From contig JADJAE010000016.1 of assembly GCA_016704445.1 (NCBI GenBank), positions 62,001-126,000 on the forward strand: a stretch of DNA of 64,000 bases, read 5' to 3'. The DNA comes from Deltaproteobacteria bacterium (GTDB lineage: Bacteria > Myxococcota_A > Polyangia > Polyangiales > Ga0077539). The notes beneath the pieces were generated by a model. It saw only the letters and a program-made list of their open reading frames with translations, had not been told where the DNA came from and ran no database searches. The translations under genes and the position numbers were made by a program. The stretch's first letter is position 1; the number at the start of each line of letters is the position of its first letter. Shown here piece after piece: positions 34,620 through 43,873 of this stretch.

Positions 34620-36299
34620 TCACGGCAGCACGCCGATGGCGAGCGTGTAGTCCACGGAGGACGGGCGGGGCGTCGAGTCGCCCAGCTCCCTCACGCAGAG
34701 CAGATAGTCGTCGGCGGCGAGGTCGCGGAGCACGCCGATGGCGGCCGGGTCGAGCCTGGCGCTGGCTGCCAGCGGGCCGCCCGGGCTCGCGCTGCGGAGC
34801 GTCCAGCGACCGATCTCCACGCCCGAGGAGCGGAAGAGCCGCGCGACCAGCGAGATCGAGGTCTCCACGTAGAGCGACGAGCCGGCGGGCATCCTCACCG
34901 CGTGGCAGTCCTCCGGGTCGTCGGTCGAGAGCGACGACTGGAAGAGCACCGAGCGCTCCACGAGGGCTCGCGTTCGCACCGAGCGATCGTTGGGCTCCGT
35001 CTCAGGAATCGGAGCGGTGCAGGTCGCGATCGCCGCGCCCAGGGAGGAGGCCGTCGCGGGAACGCAGCGCGTGGGAGAAGGGCACACGGTTCGGATCCCG
35101 CCGAGGTCGCAGCGGTCGCCGGCCCTCGCCAGGGTCCTGCAGGTCCGACGGTAGCGGGAGAAGGTCGAGCACTGGAGCTCGCCGTCGCATGGGGGTTCGC
35201 TCGCTCGACAGTCCGCGCCGGGCGCCGTCCCTGCGGCGACGCACCGACCGCCGTCCGCGAGGTGCTCCGCGTCGCAGGTGTCCCCGTCGGCGCACGCTGT
35301 CGTTCCCCCGGTGGGGTCGCAGGGCATTCCCCGGGGGACGCGGCGCAGGCAGCTCCAGCCGCGGTCGTCGCACACGGCCTCCGCGTCACACCGGGGTGAC
35401 TCCGCGCGGCACCTGCCACCGGGTGTTCCGTCGGCGTGGGCCACGCAGCGCATCGCCCCGTAGCTCATCTGGCACGTCGTCCCGGCGCCGCACGGCACGC
35501 CCGTCGGTTCGCAGACCTCCCCGAGTAGTAGCCCCGGCGAGCATCGGAAGTACTCCCGGTTGCAGCCGGACGCGGAGCCCGAGTTGCTCCCCTGGCAGAG
35601 CAGCCCGGCGTCGCAGAGCCGCCCGACCCTGCAGTACCCGCCGGCCGCGCCGTCTGCGAGGCAGCGGGACGTGCCGTTCACGTCCTGGCAGGACATGCCC
35701 TCGTTGCAGAAGTCGCCAGCGCCTCCGCACAGCGCCCCCAGCGCGAGCCCCGGTCTGCAGTGGGTGCCCGGATCGCAGCCCAGGCCCGGATCGCACTTCG
35801 GCGAGCACCCGTCGGTGTTGCGGCAGACTCCGTGGTCCGTCCCATACGCGACGCAGCGGCTCTCGCCGCGCACCGGCTCGCAGGTCGCGCCGGGGATGCA
35901 GTAGATGGCGTCGGCGGGGCCGTTGCGACAGGGCTCGCCCACCGCCGCCGCCCGCACGCAGCTGGTGGTCGAGAGGCCCACGCATCTGTACCCGCTCGGA
36001 CAGGTGAAGTTGAGCCCGCAGGGGAAGGTCGCCGAATCCGTCTGGGGAGTGTCTACCAGCACATCAGGCGCGGTCGAGGCGTCGACCACGGAGGCATCGA
36101 CCGCGGAGGCGTCGACCGAGGGTGCGTCGACCGCGAGGGCGTCGACCGCGAGGGCGTCGACCGGGGAGGCGGTGAGGGAGCTGTCCGCGGGGGCCTCCGA
36201 GGCCGAGCCGCACGCCGACAGGGTGGAGACGATGAACCCGAGGCTCACCGCGGCGAGGGAGCGAGCGCGGGGGAGGCCGACGCGTAAGGCGCTTTGCAT
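34620..36299 (-). CDS. Cys-rich lipoprotein with Asp-Ala repeat linker
   Basis: 559 residues from the ATG at 36299. Lipobox in FIVSTLSAC. Residues about 47-75 are a repeat of Val-Asp-Ala units (VDALAVDALAVDAP, VDASAVDASVVDAS) encoded by a 15-base tandem repeat around 36072-36166. Then come about ten short Cys-rich modules (for example SGYRCVGLSTTSCV, CDPGLGCDPGTHC, CDRGW-like turns). The C-terminal 120 residues are strand-rich with ETEPNDRSVRTRALVERSVL, the start of a pre-peptidase/PPC-like domain. Likely outer-membrane anchored; function unknown. Confidence 0.75.
   Translation of the reverse strand: MQSALRVGLPRARSLAAVSLGFIVSTLSACGSASEAPADSSLTASPVDALAVDALAVDAPSVDASAVDASVVDASTAPDVLVDTPQTDSATFPCGLNFTCPSGYRCVGLSTTSCVRAAAVGEPCRNGPADAIYCIPGATCEPVRGESRCVAYGTDHGVCRNTDGCSPKCDPGLGCDPGTHCRPGLALGALCGGAGDFCNEGMSCQDVNGTSRCLADGAAGGYCRVGRLCDAGLLCQGSNSGSASGCNREYFRCSPGLLLGEVCEPTGVPCGAGTTCQMSYGAMRCVAHADGTPGGRCRAESPRCDAEAVCDDRGWSCLRRVPRGMPCDPTGGTTACADGDTCDAEHLADGGRCVAAGTAPGADCRASEPPCDGELQCSTFSRYRRTCRTLARAGDRCDLGGIRTVCPSPTRCVPATASSLGAAIATCTAPIPETEPNDRSVRTRALVERSVLFQSSLSTDDPEDCHAVRMPAGSSLYVETSISLVARLFRSSGVEIGRWTLRSASPGGPLAASARLDPAAIGVLRDLAADDYLLCVRELGDSTPRPSSVDYTLAIGVLP
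36072..36166. repeat. Degenerate 15-base tandem repeat inside the Cys-rich lipoprotein gene
   Basis: About six units related to GCGTCGACCGCGAGG. On the coding (minus) strand they give Val-Asp-Ala-x-Ala steps of the linker just after the lipid anchor. Such repeats can change copy number by slippage and would lengthen or shorten the linker without a frameshift. Confidence 0.6.
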
Positions 36300-36386
36300 G
36301 GCTGTGGAGTGGCTGGTGCCCGTCGGATCCGTCACGAAAAAGTGCGGGTCACGGATGTTTGCTCCGCCTGTCGCCCGCTCAGCCGC

Positions 36387-39224
36387 CTACGGCGGAACCA
36401 GCCCCAGCAGGTAGTCCCTCGGCGTCGCGAACCGCAGCTCCTCCTGGCACGTCAGCCTCGCGCTCACGGTCCGCTCTCCCCGTCGCAGCGTCACCGTCCC
36501 GTCCGCCTCGTGTCGTAGCTGCTCGTAGCCCTCCCTCGCGGGCGCTCCGGCCGCCACCGCATACACCCTCGTCGCGCCCTCCCTGGTGGCGCTCATCCCC
36601 GTGTGGTCGACCGTGTACGTCGCGTCCGCGGACCATCCCAGCGCGCTCACGGTCCCCCTCGCGCTCACCGTGATCGACGCATCCAGGGCCTCCGTCCCAT
36701 AGCCCACATCGGGCGTGATCGACGGCTCCGTGATCACCCTCAGCGTCGTCGTGGTGAGCGTCACCCCCATCGCCACCTCGCCGCTGCACGTCTCCATCGA
36801 GACCCGCCTCGCCCTGGCCAGCACGTCCCTCGGAACCGCCCACCCCGCCGACTCCTCCGTCGCCACCCGGGGCGCGGGCTCCAGCGTGCGCGCCTGCTTC
36901 AGCACCAGCCGCGCGGGCCGCTGCGCTCCCTCCCTCATCGCCGGCCACCCCGCCAGCATGTCGTGGAACTCGAAGTCGAGCGTCAGCGTCCTCGCCCTCC
37001 GTGCCTCGGGCCTCGGTGCGTTCTCCCGATCGAGCCATCGCCGGGTGACCGCCCCGGTGTCCGCGAAGAGCCGTCGCAGCACCTCGTCCGAGAGCAGGTC
37101 GCGGTCCGGCGCCCCGGAGGCCCGGCGCACCCGCTCGATGCGCACAGCCTCGCTGCCCCGTGCGCGGGCGAGGCGCACCACCTCGGGAAACACCGTCGGA
37201 TCGGGGTTGGCCACGCTCCCGTCGCCCACCTGGACGTTGACCTCCAGGCGCTCGGCGTCGGGGCTGTTGGGCGGCTGCACGGTGAAGGTGCACACGCCCG
37301 TCGCCCGCTCCAGCTCGTCGTCGAAGCGTGGGTGGGAGAGCACGGCCATCGCGGCGGAGAGGTGGTCGATGCGCTCGGCGCGCCGCTCCTCGAAGGCCTC
37401 GAAGGACCAGAACGACCCCCACACCCGGAGGATGGAGCGCTCGACGGTCTTCGTGCGGTCCGAGGCCCGGGGCTGCGCGGCCGCGTCGAGGAAGCCCGTG
37501 AAGGACTCATAGAGCCCCGCGCCGTTGAACCCTTCGATGTCCTCCACGTTGGACGACGACCTGAACCTCACCCCCTGCGTGACCGCCAGCGCCCCGAAGG
37601 CCGTGCGCAGCGTCGCCTCGATCTGCGACAGCGTGGCGGGCGCGACACGCTCTGCCTCCACCACGCCGCGGATGCCCCCGGCGCGGCAGAGGGAGCCCAG
37701 CGGATCGGTCGCCGGGTGGTCGCGAAGGAAGGCCTCGACGAAGGCGATCTCCGCGGGCTGCGGGTTGCGCACCCGGTAGAGGGCTTCGCCTTCGAGGACG
37801 ATGCGACGGACGCGGGCGTCGGCGCCGAAGGCCTCGCTGTCGAGGGCGGCGGCGATGCGCTCACGGAGCGGGCGCAGGTGCTCGACGTAGGCGCGCACGG
37901 TGATCGACTGGGGCGCGTCGGGGAGCTGGAGGCCCGGCTCGTGGAGCAGGGCGATCATCCCGGCGCACTTGCCGCCGATGGTCGAGGCGAGGGCGGTGGA
38001 GTCGTCGAGCGATCGCCCCGAGAGGCCGAGGACGTAGGGCATCGCGTCGACCGGAGGGGTGCTCACGAGGCGCACCGGGCGCTCGACCAGCGAGCGGTAT
38101 CGCCGGTACTGCTCGTCGGTGATGGGGGCGATCACCGCGCGCCCTGGCGCCTCGGCGAAGAGCAGCACCGGGGCATAGCCGCGCTCGAGCTGGCGTAGCA
38201 GCGGGTCTTCGAGCACGCCCGCGACGTGGACGTTGGGGATGCCCCGGTTGCGGGCGAGCAGGTTGATGTGGGCCAGCGGGGTCTGCGGCGAGGCGGTGAT
38301 GAGCCCTGAGAGGTTGGGGAGATAGTCGGGCGTCGACTCCATCACGACGATGTCGGTGGGGGCGATGGAGCCATACGACTGACCCTGTCGGATGACGCGA
38401 AGGGGACCGGCGGCGATGCCCCCGCTGTAGACCTCGCGCGCCCCGGGGACGACGATGTCGCGGTAGCGGAGGATGCGGTCCCAGTAGCGGAGGTGGTCCT
38501 GCTCCATGCGGGCGGCGAGGGTCTCCTGCTCGGGGGAGCGGACGAGGAAGCGCAGCTCTCTCGCGATGTCCGGGGGGAGGCGCGCTCGCAGCGCGTCGAA
38601 GAAGACCACGAGCTCGGGGTGCCAGAGCTGGTCGCTGTACTCGAGCTCGAAGGCCCAGCGCTCGGGGCTGGCCCCCCGGGGAGGAACCCGGATCAGCGTG
38701 GCGAGGCCGTAGCGACGCGCGGCCCCGAAGGAGAAGTCGTAGAAGCGGTTGGAGTAGAGCCGGTCGCCGTAGAACGCGAGGTCGAGGGGGAGCAGCGGCT
38801 GGGTGCGCGCCCACGCGGTGATGGCGTCCACGGTGGCGAAGCGAAGGCCGCGCACGGGCTCGACGAAGTCCCCCGGGACTCGCGCCCCGTTGAGCAGTCG
38901 AAACCAGTACCACTGGTCATGGAGCGTGTAGAAGCGGCCGTCGTAGAAGCGCCCACCGCGGTTCTCCGGGTCGCCGAAGGCCGTGATGACGAACTTCGCG
39001 GTGGAGAGCCCGTAGGCCTGGACGGCGATGCGCTCGAAGTCCGCGACCGAGTCCAGGCCGGCGAGGGTGTGGTCGGGGAAGTCGGCCTCCACCACGGCGT
39101 CGCCGGGCACGTCGCCCGCGTCGCTGCGGGGAGGCAGCGGGTCGTCGCCGCAGCCCGGGAGGGAGGCGAGCGAGATCAGCGAGGCAAGGAGGAGGGCGAA
39201 GGGGCGCGGCCGGAAGGGAGACAT
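36387..39224 (-). CDS. PEP-synthase/glucan-dikinase-like protein with lipoprotein signal
   Basis: 945 residues. The N-terminus has a lipoprotein signal (LISLASLPGC, Cys25) and an Asp-rich linker. A strand-rich region follows to about 290. Residues about 308-325 (SPQTPLAHINLLARNRGIP) match the phosphohistidine swivel domain of PEP-utilising enzymes, with His319 the likely phosphoacceptor. Residues about 553-575 (RFRSSSNVEDIEGFNGAGLY) match the ATP-grasp (PPDK_N) domain. The swivel-before-ATP-grasp order is that of glucan water dikinases, not of PEP synthase. The C-terminal 150 residues are strand-rich. An ATP-using enzyme with an export signal is unusual. Monocistronic or first of the lipoprotein operon. 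Confidence 0.72.
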   Translation of the reverse strand: MSPFRPRPFALLLASLISLASLPGCGDDPLPPRSDAGDVPGDAVVEADFPDHTLAGLDSVADFERIAVQAYGLSTAKFVITAFGDPENRGGRFYDGRFYTLHDQWYWFRLLNGARVPGDFVEPVRGLRFATVDAITAWARTQPLLPLDLAFYGDRLYSNRFYDFSFGAARRYGLATLIRVPPRGASPERWAFELEYSDQLWHPELVVFFDALRARLPPDIARELRFLVRSPEQETLAARMEQDHLRYWDRILRYRDIVVPGAREVYSGGIAAGPLRVIRQGQSYGSIAPTDIVVMESTPDYLPNLSGLITASPQTPLAHINLLARNRGIPNVHVAGVLEDPLLRQLERGYAPVLLFAEAPGRAVIAPITDEQYRRYRSLVERPVRLVSTPPVDAMPYVLGLSGRSLDDSTALASTIGGKCAGMIALLHEPGLQLPDAPQSITVRAYVEHLRPLRERIAAALDSEAFGADARVRRIVLEGEALYRVRNPQPAEIAFVEAFLRDHPATDPLGSLCRAGGIRGVVEAERVAPATLSQIEATLRTAFGALAVTQGVRFRSSSNVEDIEGFNGAGLYESFTGFLDAAAQPRASDRTKTVERSILRVWGSFWSFEAFEERRAERIDHLSAAMAVLSHPRFDDELERATGVCTFTVQPPNSPDAERLEVNVQVGDGSVANPDPTVFPEVVRLARARGSEAVRIERVRRASGAPDRDLLSDEVLRRLFADTGAVTRRWLDRENAPRPEARRARTLTLDFEFHDMLAGWPAMREGAQRPARLVLKQARTLEPAPRVATEESAGWAVPRDVLARARRVSMETCSGEVAMGVTLTTTTLRVITEPSITPDVGYGTEALDASITVSARGTVSALGWSADATYTVDHTGMSATREGATRVYAVAAGAPAREGYEQLRHEADGTVTLRRGERTVSARLTCQEELRFATPRDYLLGLVPP

Positions 39225-39325
39225 CGTAGCGGTGTTGTCTCAAGGCGCGTGCCACACGGAATGCGCTGCGAAATAGGTAGATCGCCGCGAGGAGAGGGCG
39301 CTCGGCGGCGTGCCAGAGTGTGTCG

Positions 39326-40236
39326 CTACCTCATCCTCGAACGCCACCAGGCCACGGTGTCTGCGAGCCCGCTGTCGAGGGTGTACGCCGCCTTCCACCC
39401 GGTCTCCGCGCGCAGCTTCGCGTTGTCCGCGCACACGAAGGTCGGCTCGCCCGCCTTGGGCTCGATCGCTCCCAGCCGCAGCAGCTCCGGGCGACCGATC
39501 ATCGCCCCGAGGCGGGTGACCACCTCGCGCACGGTCACCGGCTCGCCCGACCCGACGTTGACCGCGCCCGTCACGCCCGAGCGGAGCACCGCCACGAGCC
39601 CGCCGGCCACGTCCGACACGTGAAGGAAATCCCTCACCTGAAGGCCCGCGCTGCACGGCGCCTCGCGGCCCTCCAGCAGCGAGCGCGTCACCGAGGACAC
39701 CAGGCGGCGAGGGTCCTCCCACGGTCCGTAGAGGTAGAAGAGCCGGGCCCAGGCGACCTGCATCCCGGTGAGCAGACCGAGCTGCGCCAGTGAGAGAGCC
39801 CCAGCTTGCAGGCCGAGTAGAGGTAGGTCGGCGCGGTCGGAGTGCGCTCGGAAAGGTAGCCGTAGCTGGTGTCGTACTCGGCGTTGGTGCCCACCCCCAC
39901 GAGGCGACGGCAGCCGTGGTCGGCGAGGGCCTCCGCGAGGCGGTGCGTGGCCTCCACCAGGCGGAGGTTCTCCCGGGAGTGGAGGTACTTGCCGGGCTCG
40001 GCGTTCCAGGCCGGGTGGACGCAGGCCTCGGGGCGCGTGTCGGCCACCATCGCCGTCACCGCGGCGGTATCCGCGAGGTCGAGGGTGCGCACCTCCAGCG
40101 AGCCGAGGATGTCGTCGAGGCGCGCGGTGGACTCGCCCGGCCGCAGCATCGCCACCACGTGGTCGCCGCTCTCCACGAGCTGCCTCGCCACCTGCGACCC
40201 GATGAAGCCCCCGGCGCCGGTGAGCAGCACCTTCAT
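39326..40236 (-). pseudogene. NAD-dependent sugar epimerase/reductase, frameshifted near 39785
   Basis: Extended SDR. The start MKVLLTGAGGFIGSQVARQL is a normal GxxGxxG site and YLYSACKLG supplies the YxxxK active site. Just after it the frame is lost: removing one CT from the CTCTCTC run near 39785 joins LGLSLAQLGLLTGMQVAWARL and the rest (LQVRDFLHVSDVAGGLVAVL, GAVNVGSGEPVTVREVV). Total about 300 residues, as in nucleotide-sugar 4-reductases/epimerases of the RfbJ type. It overlaps the rfbC-like stop by four bases and would finish the CDP-deoxysugar made by the cluster. Mutation or sequencing error cannot be told apart here. Confidence 0.65.
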
Positions 40237-40763
40237 CGGACGTAGTCCGGCAGGGCGCGGTCGCGCTCGGAGAGGAAGGGCTCAGCCAGGGGCCAGGTGA
40301 TGCCGAAGGCCGGGTCGTCCCAGCGCACCGCGGCCTGGTGGCCAGGAACGTACGGCACGGAGATCTGGTAGCTCACCAGGGTGTCGTCCTCCAGGGTGAT
40401 CATCCCGTGGGCACACCCCGGCGGAACATACAGCGCCCTGTAATTCTCCGGCGACAGCTCGACCCCGTACCACTGGCAGTGCGTGGGAGACTCGCGCCGC
40501 AGGTCGAGCACGACGTCCCAGATGCGGCCTCGGGGGCAGCTCACCAGCTTGGCCTCCTCGTGGGGCGTCGTCTGGAAGTGCATCCCGCGGAGCGTCGCGC
40601 GCCGCTTGTTGAAGGACACGCTGCACTGCGAGAGCCGGTAGTGCAGGCCGTGATCGCGAAACTCCCGCTCGCACCAGGTGCGCGCGAAGAAGCCCCGCTC
40701 GTCCTCGAGGCGGTCGAGGTCGACCACCCACGCGCCCGCGATGGGGGTCTCGGTGAACCTCAC
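40233..40763 (-). CDS. rfbC: dTDP-4-dehydrorhamnose 3,5-epimerase family protein
   Basis: 176 residues, complete RmlC-type cupin. Motifs DERGFFARTWCEREF, SFNKRRATLRGMHFQ (catalytic His in RGMHFQ), KLVSCPRGRIWDVVLDLR and YVPPGCAHGMITLEDDT are all present. The family epimerises C3/C5 of a 4-keto-6-deoxy nucleotide sugar. Given its CDP-sugar neighbours it may act on a CDP-linked sugar. It overlaps both neighbours by four bases, so the three genes are co-translated. Confidence 0.88.
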   Translation of the reverse strand: MRFTETPIAGAWVVDLDRLEDERGFFARTWCEREFRDHGLHYRLSQCSVSFNKRRATLRGMHFQTTPHEEAKLVSCPRGRIWDVVLDLRRESPTHCQWYGVELSPENYRALYVPPGCAHGMITLEDDTLVSYQISVPYVPGHQAAVRWDDPAFGITWPLAEPFLSERDRALPDYVR

Positions 40764-41992
40764 AGGATGCGCACCTGCGGCACCGGGACGATGAAGCGCC
40801 CGCCCGCGGCGAGGTAGTCCTTCTGCTGGGCGAGGATCTCGTCCGCGAAGTTCCAGGTGAGCAGCAGGGCGTAGTCGGGGCGCTCGGTGGCGAGGGCCTC
40901 CGGGGCTCGGATGGGGATGTGCGTCCCGGCGGTGTAGAGCCCCTGCTTGTGGGGCGATCGGTCGACCACGAAGTCGAGCACGTCGCGGCCGATGCCGAAG
41001 GCGTTGAGCAGGGTGCTGCCCTTGGCGCTCGCCCCGTAGGCCGCGATGGTGCGCCCCGCCGCCTTCAGGTCGCGCAGCACGCCCGTGAGCACGCCTCGCA
41101 GCCGGTGCACCCTCCGCGCGAAGGCCTCGTAGTAGGGGAGCGCGTCGATGCCCTCGCGGCGCTCCTCGGCGAGCATGGAGGTCACCGTCTCGTCGGGGCT
41201 CTCACCGTGGGTGGCGAAGATGCGCAGCGAGCCGCCGTGGATGGGCACCCGCTCGACGTGGGAGATGACGAGCCCGTTGCGGCGGAAGAGCCGGTCGAGC
41301 GCGGTGAGCGAGTAGTAGCAGAGGTGCTCGTGGTAGATCGTGTCGAACTCGCAGCCCTCGACCATGTCGCGCACGTAGGGGGCCTCGAAGATGGCCACGC
41401 CGTCGTCGGCGAGGAGGGTCTTGAAGCCGCGCACGAAGCCGTTGAGGTCGGGCACGTGGGCGAGGACGTTGTTGGCGTGCATCACCGCGGCGCGCTTGCC
41501 CTCGGCGCGCAGGGTCTGGGCGATCTCGTCGCCGAAGAACTCCGTGATGGTGGGGATGCCGTGCTCCTCGACGGCCACCCGGGCGACGTTGACCGCGGGC
41601 TCGACGCCGAGCACCTGCACCCCGGCGCGCTTGTAGAACTTGAGCAGGTAGCCGTCGTTGCTGGCGACCTCGACGACCAGGGAGTTCGGGCCGAGGGCGC
41701 GCTCGCGGATCATCCGCCCCACCAGGGACTCCGCGTGCTGGAGCATGGTGTCGGAGTAGGAGGAGAAATAGAGGTAGTCGCGGAAGAGGTCTTCCGGCGG
41801 CACCGAGGCGGTGATCTGCACGAGGGAGCAGTCCGCGCACCAGGCCAGCTCCAGCGGGAAGACCGGGTCGGTGTGGTGCAGCGCCGACTCGGGGACGAGC
41901 GAGTTGGCGAGCGGGGTGTTTCCGAGGTCGAGCACCGGCGTGAGGCGGCTGCCCTGGCAGGACCAGCAGCGGAACGTGCGAGCTTCAGTCAT
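40760..41992 (-). CDS. Sugar C-methyltransferase (TylC3/NovU type)
   Basis: 410 residues. The three-part architecture is complete: an N-terminal zinc-type domain (FRCWSCQGSRLTPVLDLGNT, then WCADCSLVQ), a central SAM-binding domain (LVVEVASNDGYLLKFYKRAG, with HANNVLAHVPDLNGFV), and the C-terminal methyltransferase-14 domain (RTIAAYGASAKGSTLLNAFG). Family members add a methyl group to a ring carbon of nucleotide-linked deoxysugars, usually C3. This indicates a branched-chain sugar. Coupled to rfbC downstream. Confidence 0.85.
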   Translation of the reverse strand: MTEARTFRCWSCQGSRLTPVLDLGNTPLANSLVPESALHHTDPVFPLELAWCADCSLVQITASVPPEDLFRDYLYFSSYSDTMLQHAESLVGRMIRERALGPNSLVVEVASNDGYLLKFYKRAGVQVLGVEPAVNVARVAVEEHGIPTITEFFGDEIAQTLRAEGKRAAVMHANNVLAHVPDLNGFVRGFKTLLADDGVAIFEAPYVRDMVEGCEFDTIYHEHLCYYSLTALDRLFRRNGLVISHVERVPIHGGSLRIFATHGESPDETVTSMLAEERREGIDALPYYEAFARRVHRLRGVLTGVLRDLKAAGRTIAAYGASAKGSTLLNAFGIGRDVLDFVVDRSPHKQGLYTAGTHIPIRAPEALATERPDYALLLTWNFADEILAQQKDYLAAGGRFIVPVPQVRIL

Positions 41993-42034
41993 GGGATACC
42001 TGTGTAGGGGTGCGGGCGGATGACGGGGAGGGCT

Positions 42035-42826
42035 TCAGTCGTTCCAGGTCTTCCACGGCGCGTTGCCCGAGGCCCAGAGGTTGTTGAGCACGGTGTACTC
42101 GCGCAGCGTGTCCATGGGTTGCCAGAAGCCATGGTGCTCGTACGCGACGAGCTCGCCCGCGGCCGCGAGCCCCTGCAGCGGCTCGACCTCCAGCACCAGG
42201 CCGGGATCGTTGTCGGGCAGGTAGTCCCACACCCTCTTGGCGTCGAAGACCATGAACCCGCCGTTGATGAAGCCCAGCGTGGTCTGCGGCTTCTCGTTGA
42301 ACTCCCGCACCAGCCCGTCTCGGATGCCCAGCTCTCCGAAGCGCCCCGGCGGGTGCACCGCGGTGACGGTGGCGATCTTGCCGTGCGCCCGGTGGAAGGC
42401 CACGAGCTTGCCGATGTCGACGTCCGAGACCCCGTCGCCGTAGGTGACCATGAAGAGGTCGTCGCCGCCGACGTAGCGCCGCAGCGAGGCGACGCGCCCG
42501 CCGGTCATGGTGGCCTCGCCGGTCTCCGCGAGGGTGACGGTCCAGTCTTCGAGGCCCCGGCGGTTGAGCACCTCGACGGCGTCGTGACGTCCGAGCGAGA
42601 CCCGGAGGTCGGCGCTCATGGAGCGGTAGTTGAGGAAGTACTCCTTGATGAGCCAGCCCTTGAACCCGAGGGCCAGCACGAAGTCGGTGAACCCGTGGGC
42701 CGCGTAGGACTTCATGATGTGCCAGACCATGGGCCGCTCGCCGATGGGCAGCAGCGGCTTGGGCAGCAGCTCGTTGGCGTCGCGGATGCGGGTCCCCTGA
42801 CCACCGCACAAGATGATGACCTTCAT
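42035..42826 (-). CDS. rfbF: Glucose-1-phosphate cytidylyltransferase
   Basis: 263 residues. The nucleotidyltransferase signature is MKVIILCGGQGTRIRDANEL followed by PKPLLPIGERPMVWHIMK. Other family landmarks are VTYGDGVSDVDIGKLV, HPPGRFGELGI and FINGGFMVF. It makes CDP-glucose from CTP and glucose-1-phosphate, the first step to CDP-3,6-dideoxyhexoses. rfbG and rfbH are nearby on the same strand. It is divergent from the CmcI-type gene across a 273-bp region that must hold promoters for both directions. Confidence 0.92.
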   Translation of the reverse strand: MKVIILCGGQGTRIRDANELLPKPLLPIGERPMVWHIMKSYAAHGFTDFVLALGFKGWLIKEYFLNYRSMSADLRVSLGRHDAVEVLNRRGLEDWTVTLAETGEATMTGGRVASLRRYVGGDDLFMVTYGDGVSDVDIGKLVAFHRAHGKIATVTAVHPPGRFGELGIRDGLVREFNEKPQTTLGFINGGFMVFDAKRVWDYLPDNDPGLVLEVEPLQGLAAAGELVAYEHHGFWQPMDTLREYTVLNNLWASGNAPWKTWND

Positions 42827-43099
42827 GGCTGCGCTCTCGGCTCCTGCGGTTTCGCTGCGAAGCTCCGTGGCGCGCCGTCGCGCCCGGATTCATCGGGCGC
42901 GGACAATGCCCGAGCATCCGCGCCAGTCAATGCCTTCCGAGAGGCGCCGAGAGGGCGCTCGCGTGAATGGAGTGCGAGAGGGCGCGCAACGCAGCGCGAC
43001 GAACGCGGCGCGGAGATCGTTGACAAGGTCCCGCGCGGTGGGCCAGCGTGCCCGCCCTCCGAACCTCACCTGTCTCTTCCTGAAGTGAAGGCCCCTCCG
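42827..43099. promoter_or_regulatory. Divergent promoter region between rfbF and the CmcI-type methyltransferase
   Basis: 273 bases separate two divergent starts. Open frames through it are shadows. It must contain the promoters for both transcription units, but no box could be assigned with confidence. A TTGACA-like element (GTTGACAAGG) is visible at about 43019-43028, upstream of the plus-strand gene. Confidence 0.35.
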
Positions 43100-43873
43100 A
43101 TGAAGCTGACGATCGACACCGAAGCCAGGACCGTTGCCTGCGAAGACGCGGACGGGACGAGCCAGCACCCGCTCTACAGCCGCGAGGCCTTCTCCGAGCT
43201 GTCCAAGGTGTGGATCCAGGTGGGCTGGGCGCTCAAGCACATCTACTCCTTCACCTGGATGGGCCGGCCGATCATCCAGCTCCCGGAGGACATGGTCCGC
43301 GCGCAGGAGGTGATCTACCGGGTGAAGCCCGACGTGATCATCGAGACCGGCGTGGCCCACGGCGGCTCGGCGATCTTCTTCGCCAGCCTCTTCAAGATGA
43401 TGGGCAACGCCGGCCGGGTGATCGGCGTCGACATCGAGGTGCGCCCGCACAACCGCGCGGCCATCGAGGCGCACGAGCTCTCCCCGTCGATCTCCCTGGT
43501 CGAGGGCAGCTCCATCGACCCGACCATCGTCGAGCGGGTGCGCTCGATGATCAAGCCGGGCGAGAAGGTGCTGGTGCTCCTCGACTCCAACCACACCAAG
43601 GCCCACGTGGCGGCCGAGCTCGAGGCCTACGCCTCGATGGTCACCGCGGGCTCGTACATCGTCGCCACCGACGGGCTGATGCAGTACCTGGACAACGTCC
43701 CTCGCGGCAAGCCGGAGTGGAAGGACGACAACCCCACCGCCGCCGCCCGGGAGTTCGCCGCGCGCCACGCGGAGTTCGAGCTGCAAGAGCCGCCGCCCTT
43801 CGTCTTCAACGAGGGCGAGGTCCGGGAGCACATCACCCACTGGCCGGGCGCCTGGCTCATGCGCCGCGCATGA
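43100..43873 (+). CDS. CmcI-family SAM-dependent methyltransferase/hydroxylase
   Basis: 257 residues from the ATG at 43100. The family (cephalosporin hydroxylase CmcI and rhamnosyl O-methyltransferases) shows VKPDVIIETGVAHGGSAIFF as SAM site, VIGVDIEVRPHNRAAIE, and the acidic VLVLLDSNHTKAHVAAELEA. In sugar clusters it acts as an O-methyltransferase. Its TGA overlaps the ATG of the next methyltransferase (ATGA). Together with the neighbouring C-methyltransferases it points to a heavily methylated surface sugar. Confidence 0.82.
   Translation: MKLTIDTEARTVACEDADGTSQHPLYSREAFSELSKVWIQVGWALKHIYSFTWMGRPIIQLPEDMVRAQEVIYRVKPDVIIETGVAHGGSAIFFASLFKMMGNAGRVIGVDIEVRPHNRAAIEAHELSPSISLVEGSSIDPTIVERVRSMIKPGEKVLVLLDSNHTKAHVAAELEAYASMVTAGSYIVATDGLMQYLDNVPRGKPEWKDDNPTAAAREFAARHAEFELQEPPPFVFNEGEVREHITHWPGAWLMRRA

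Noticed and set aside
42890..43840. 316-residue minus-strand frame opposite the CmcI-type gene
   Set aside because: Shadow of the real gene; Asp/Val/Arg-rich without motifs.
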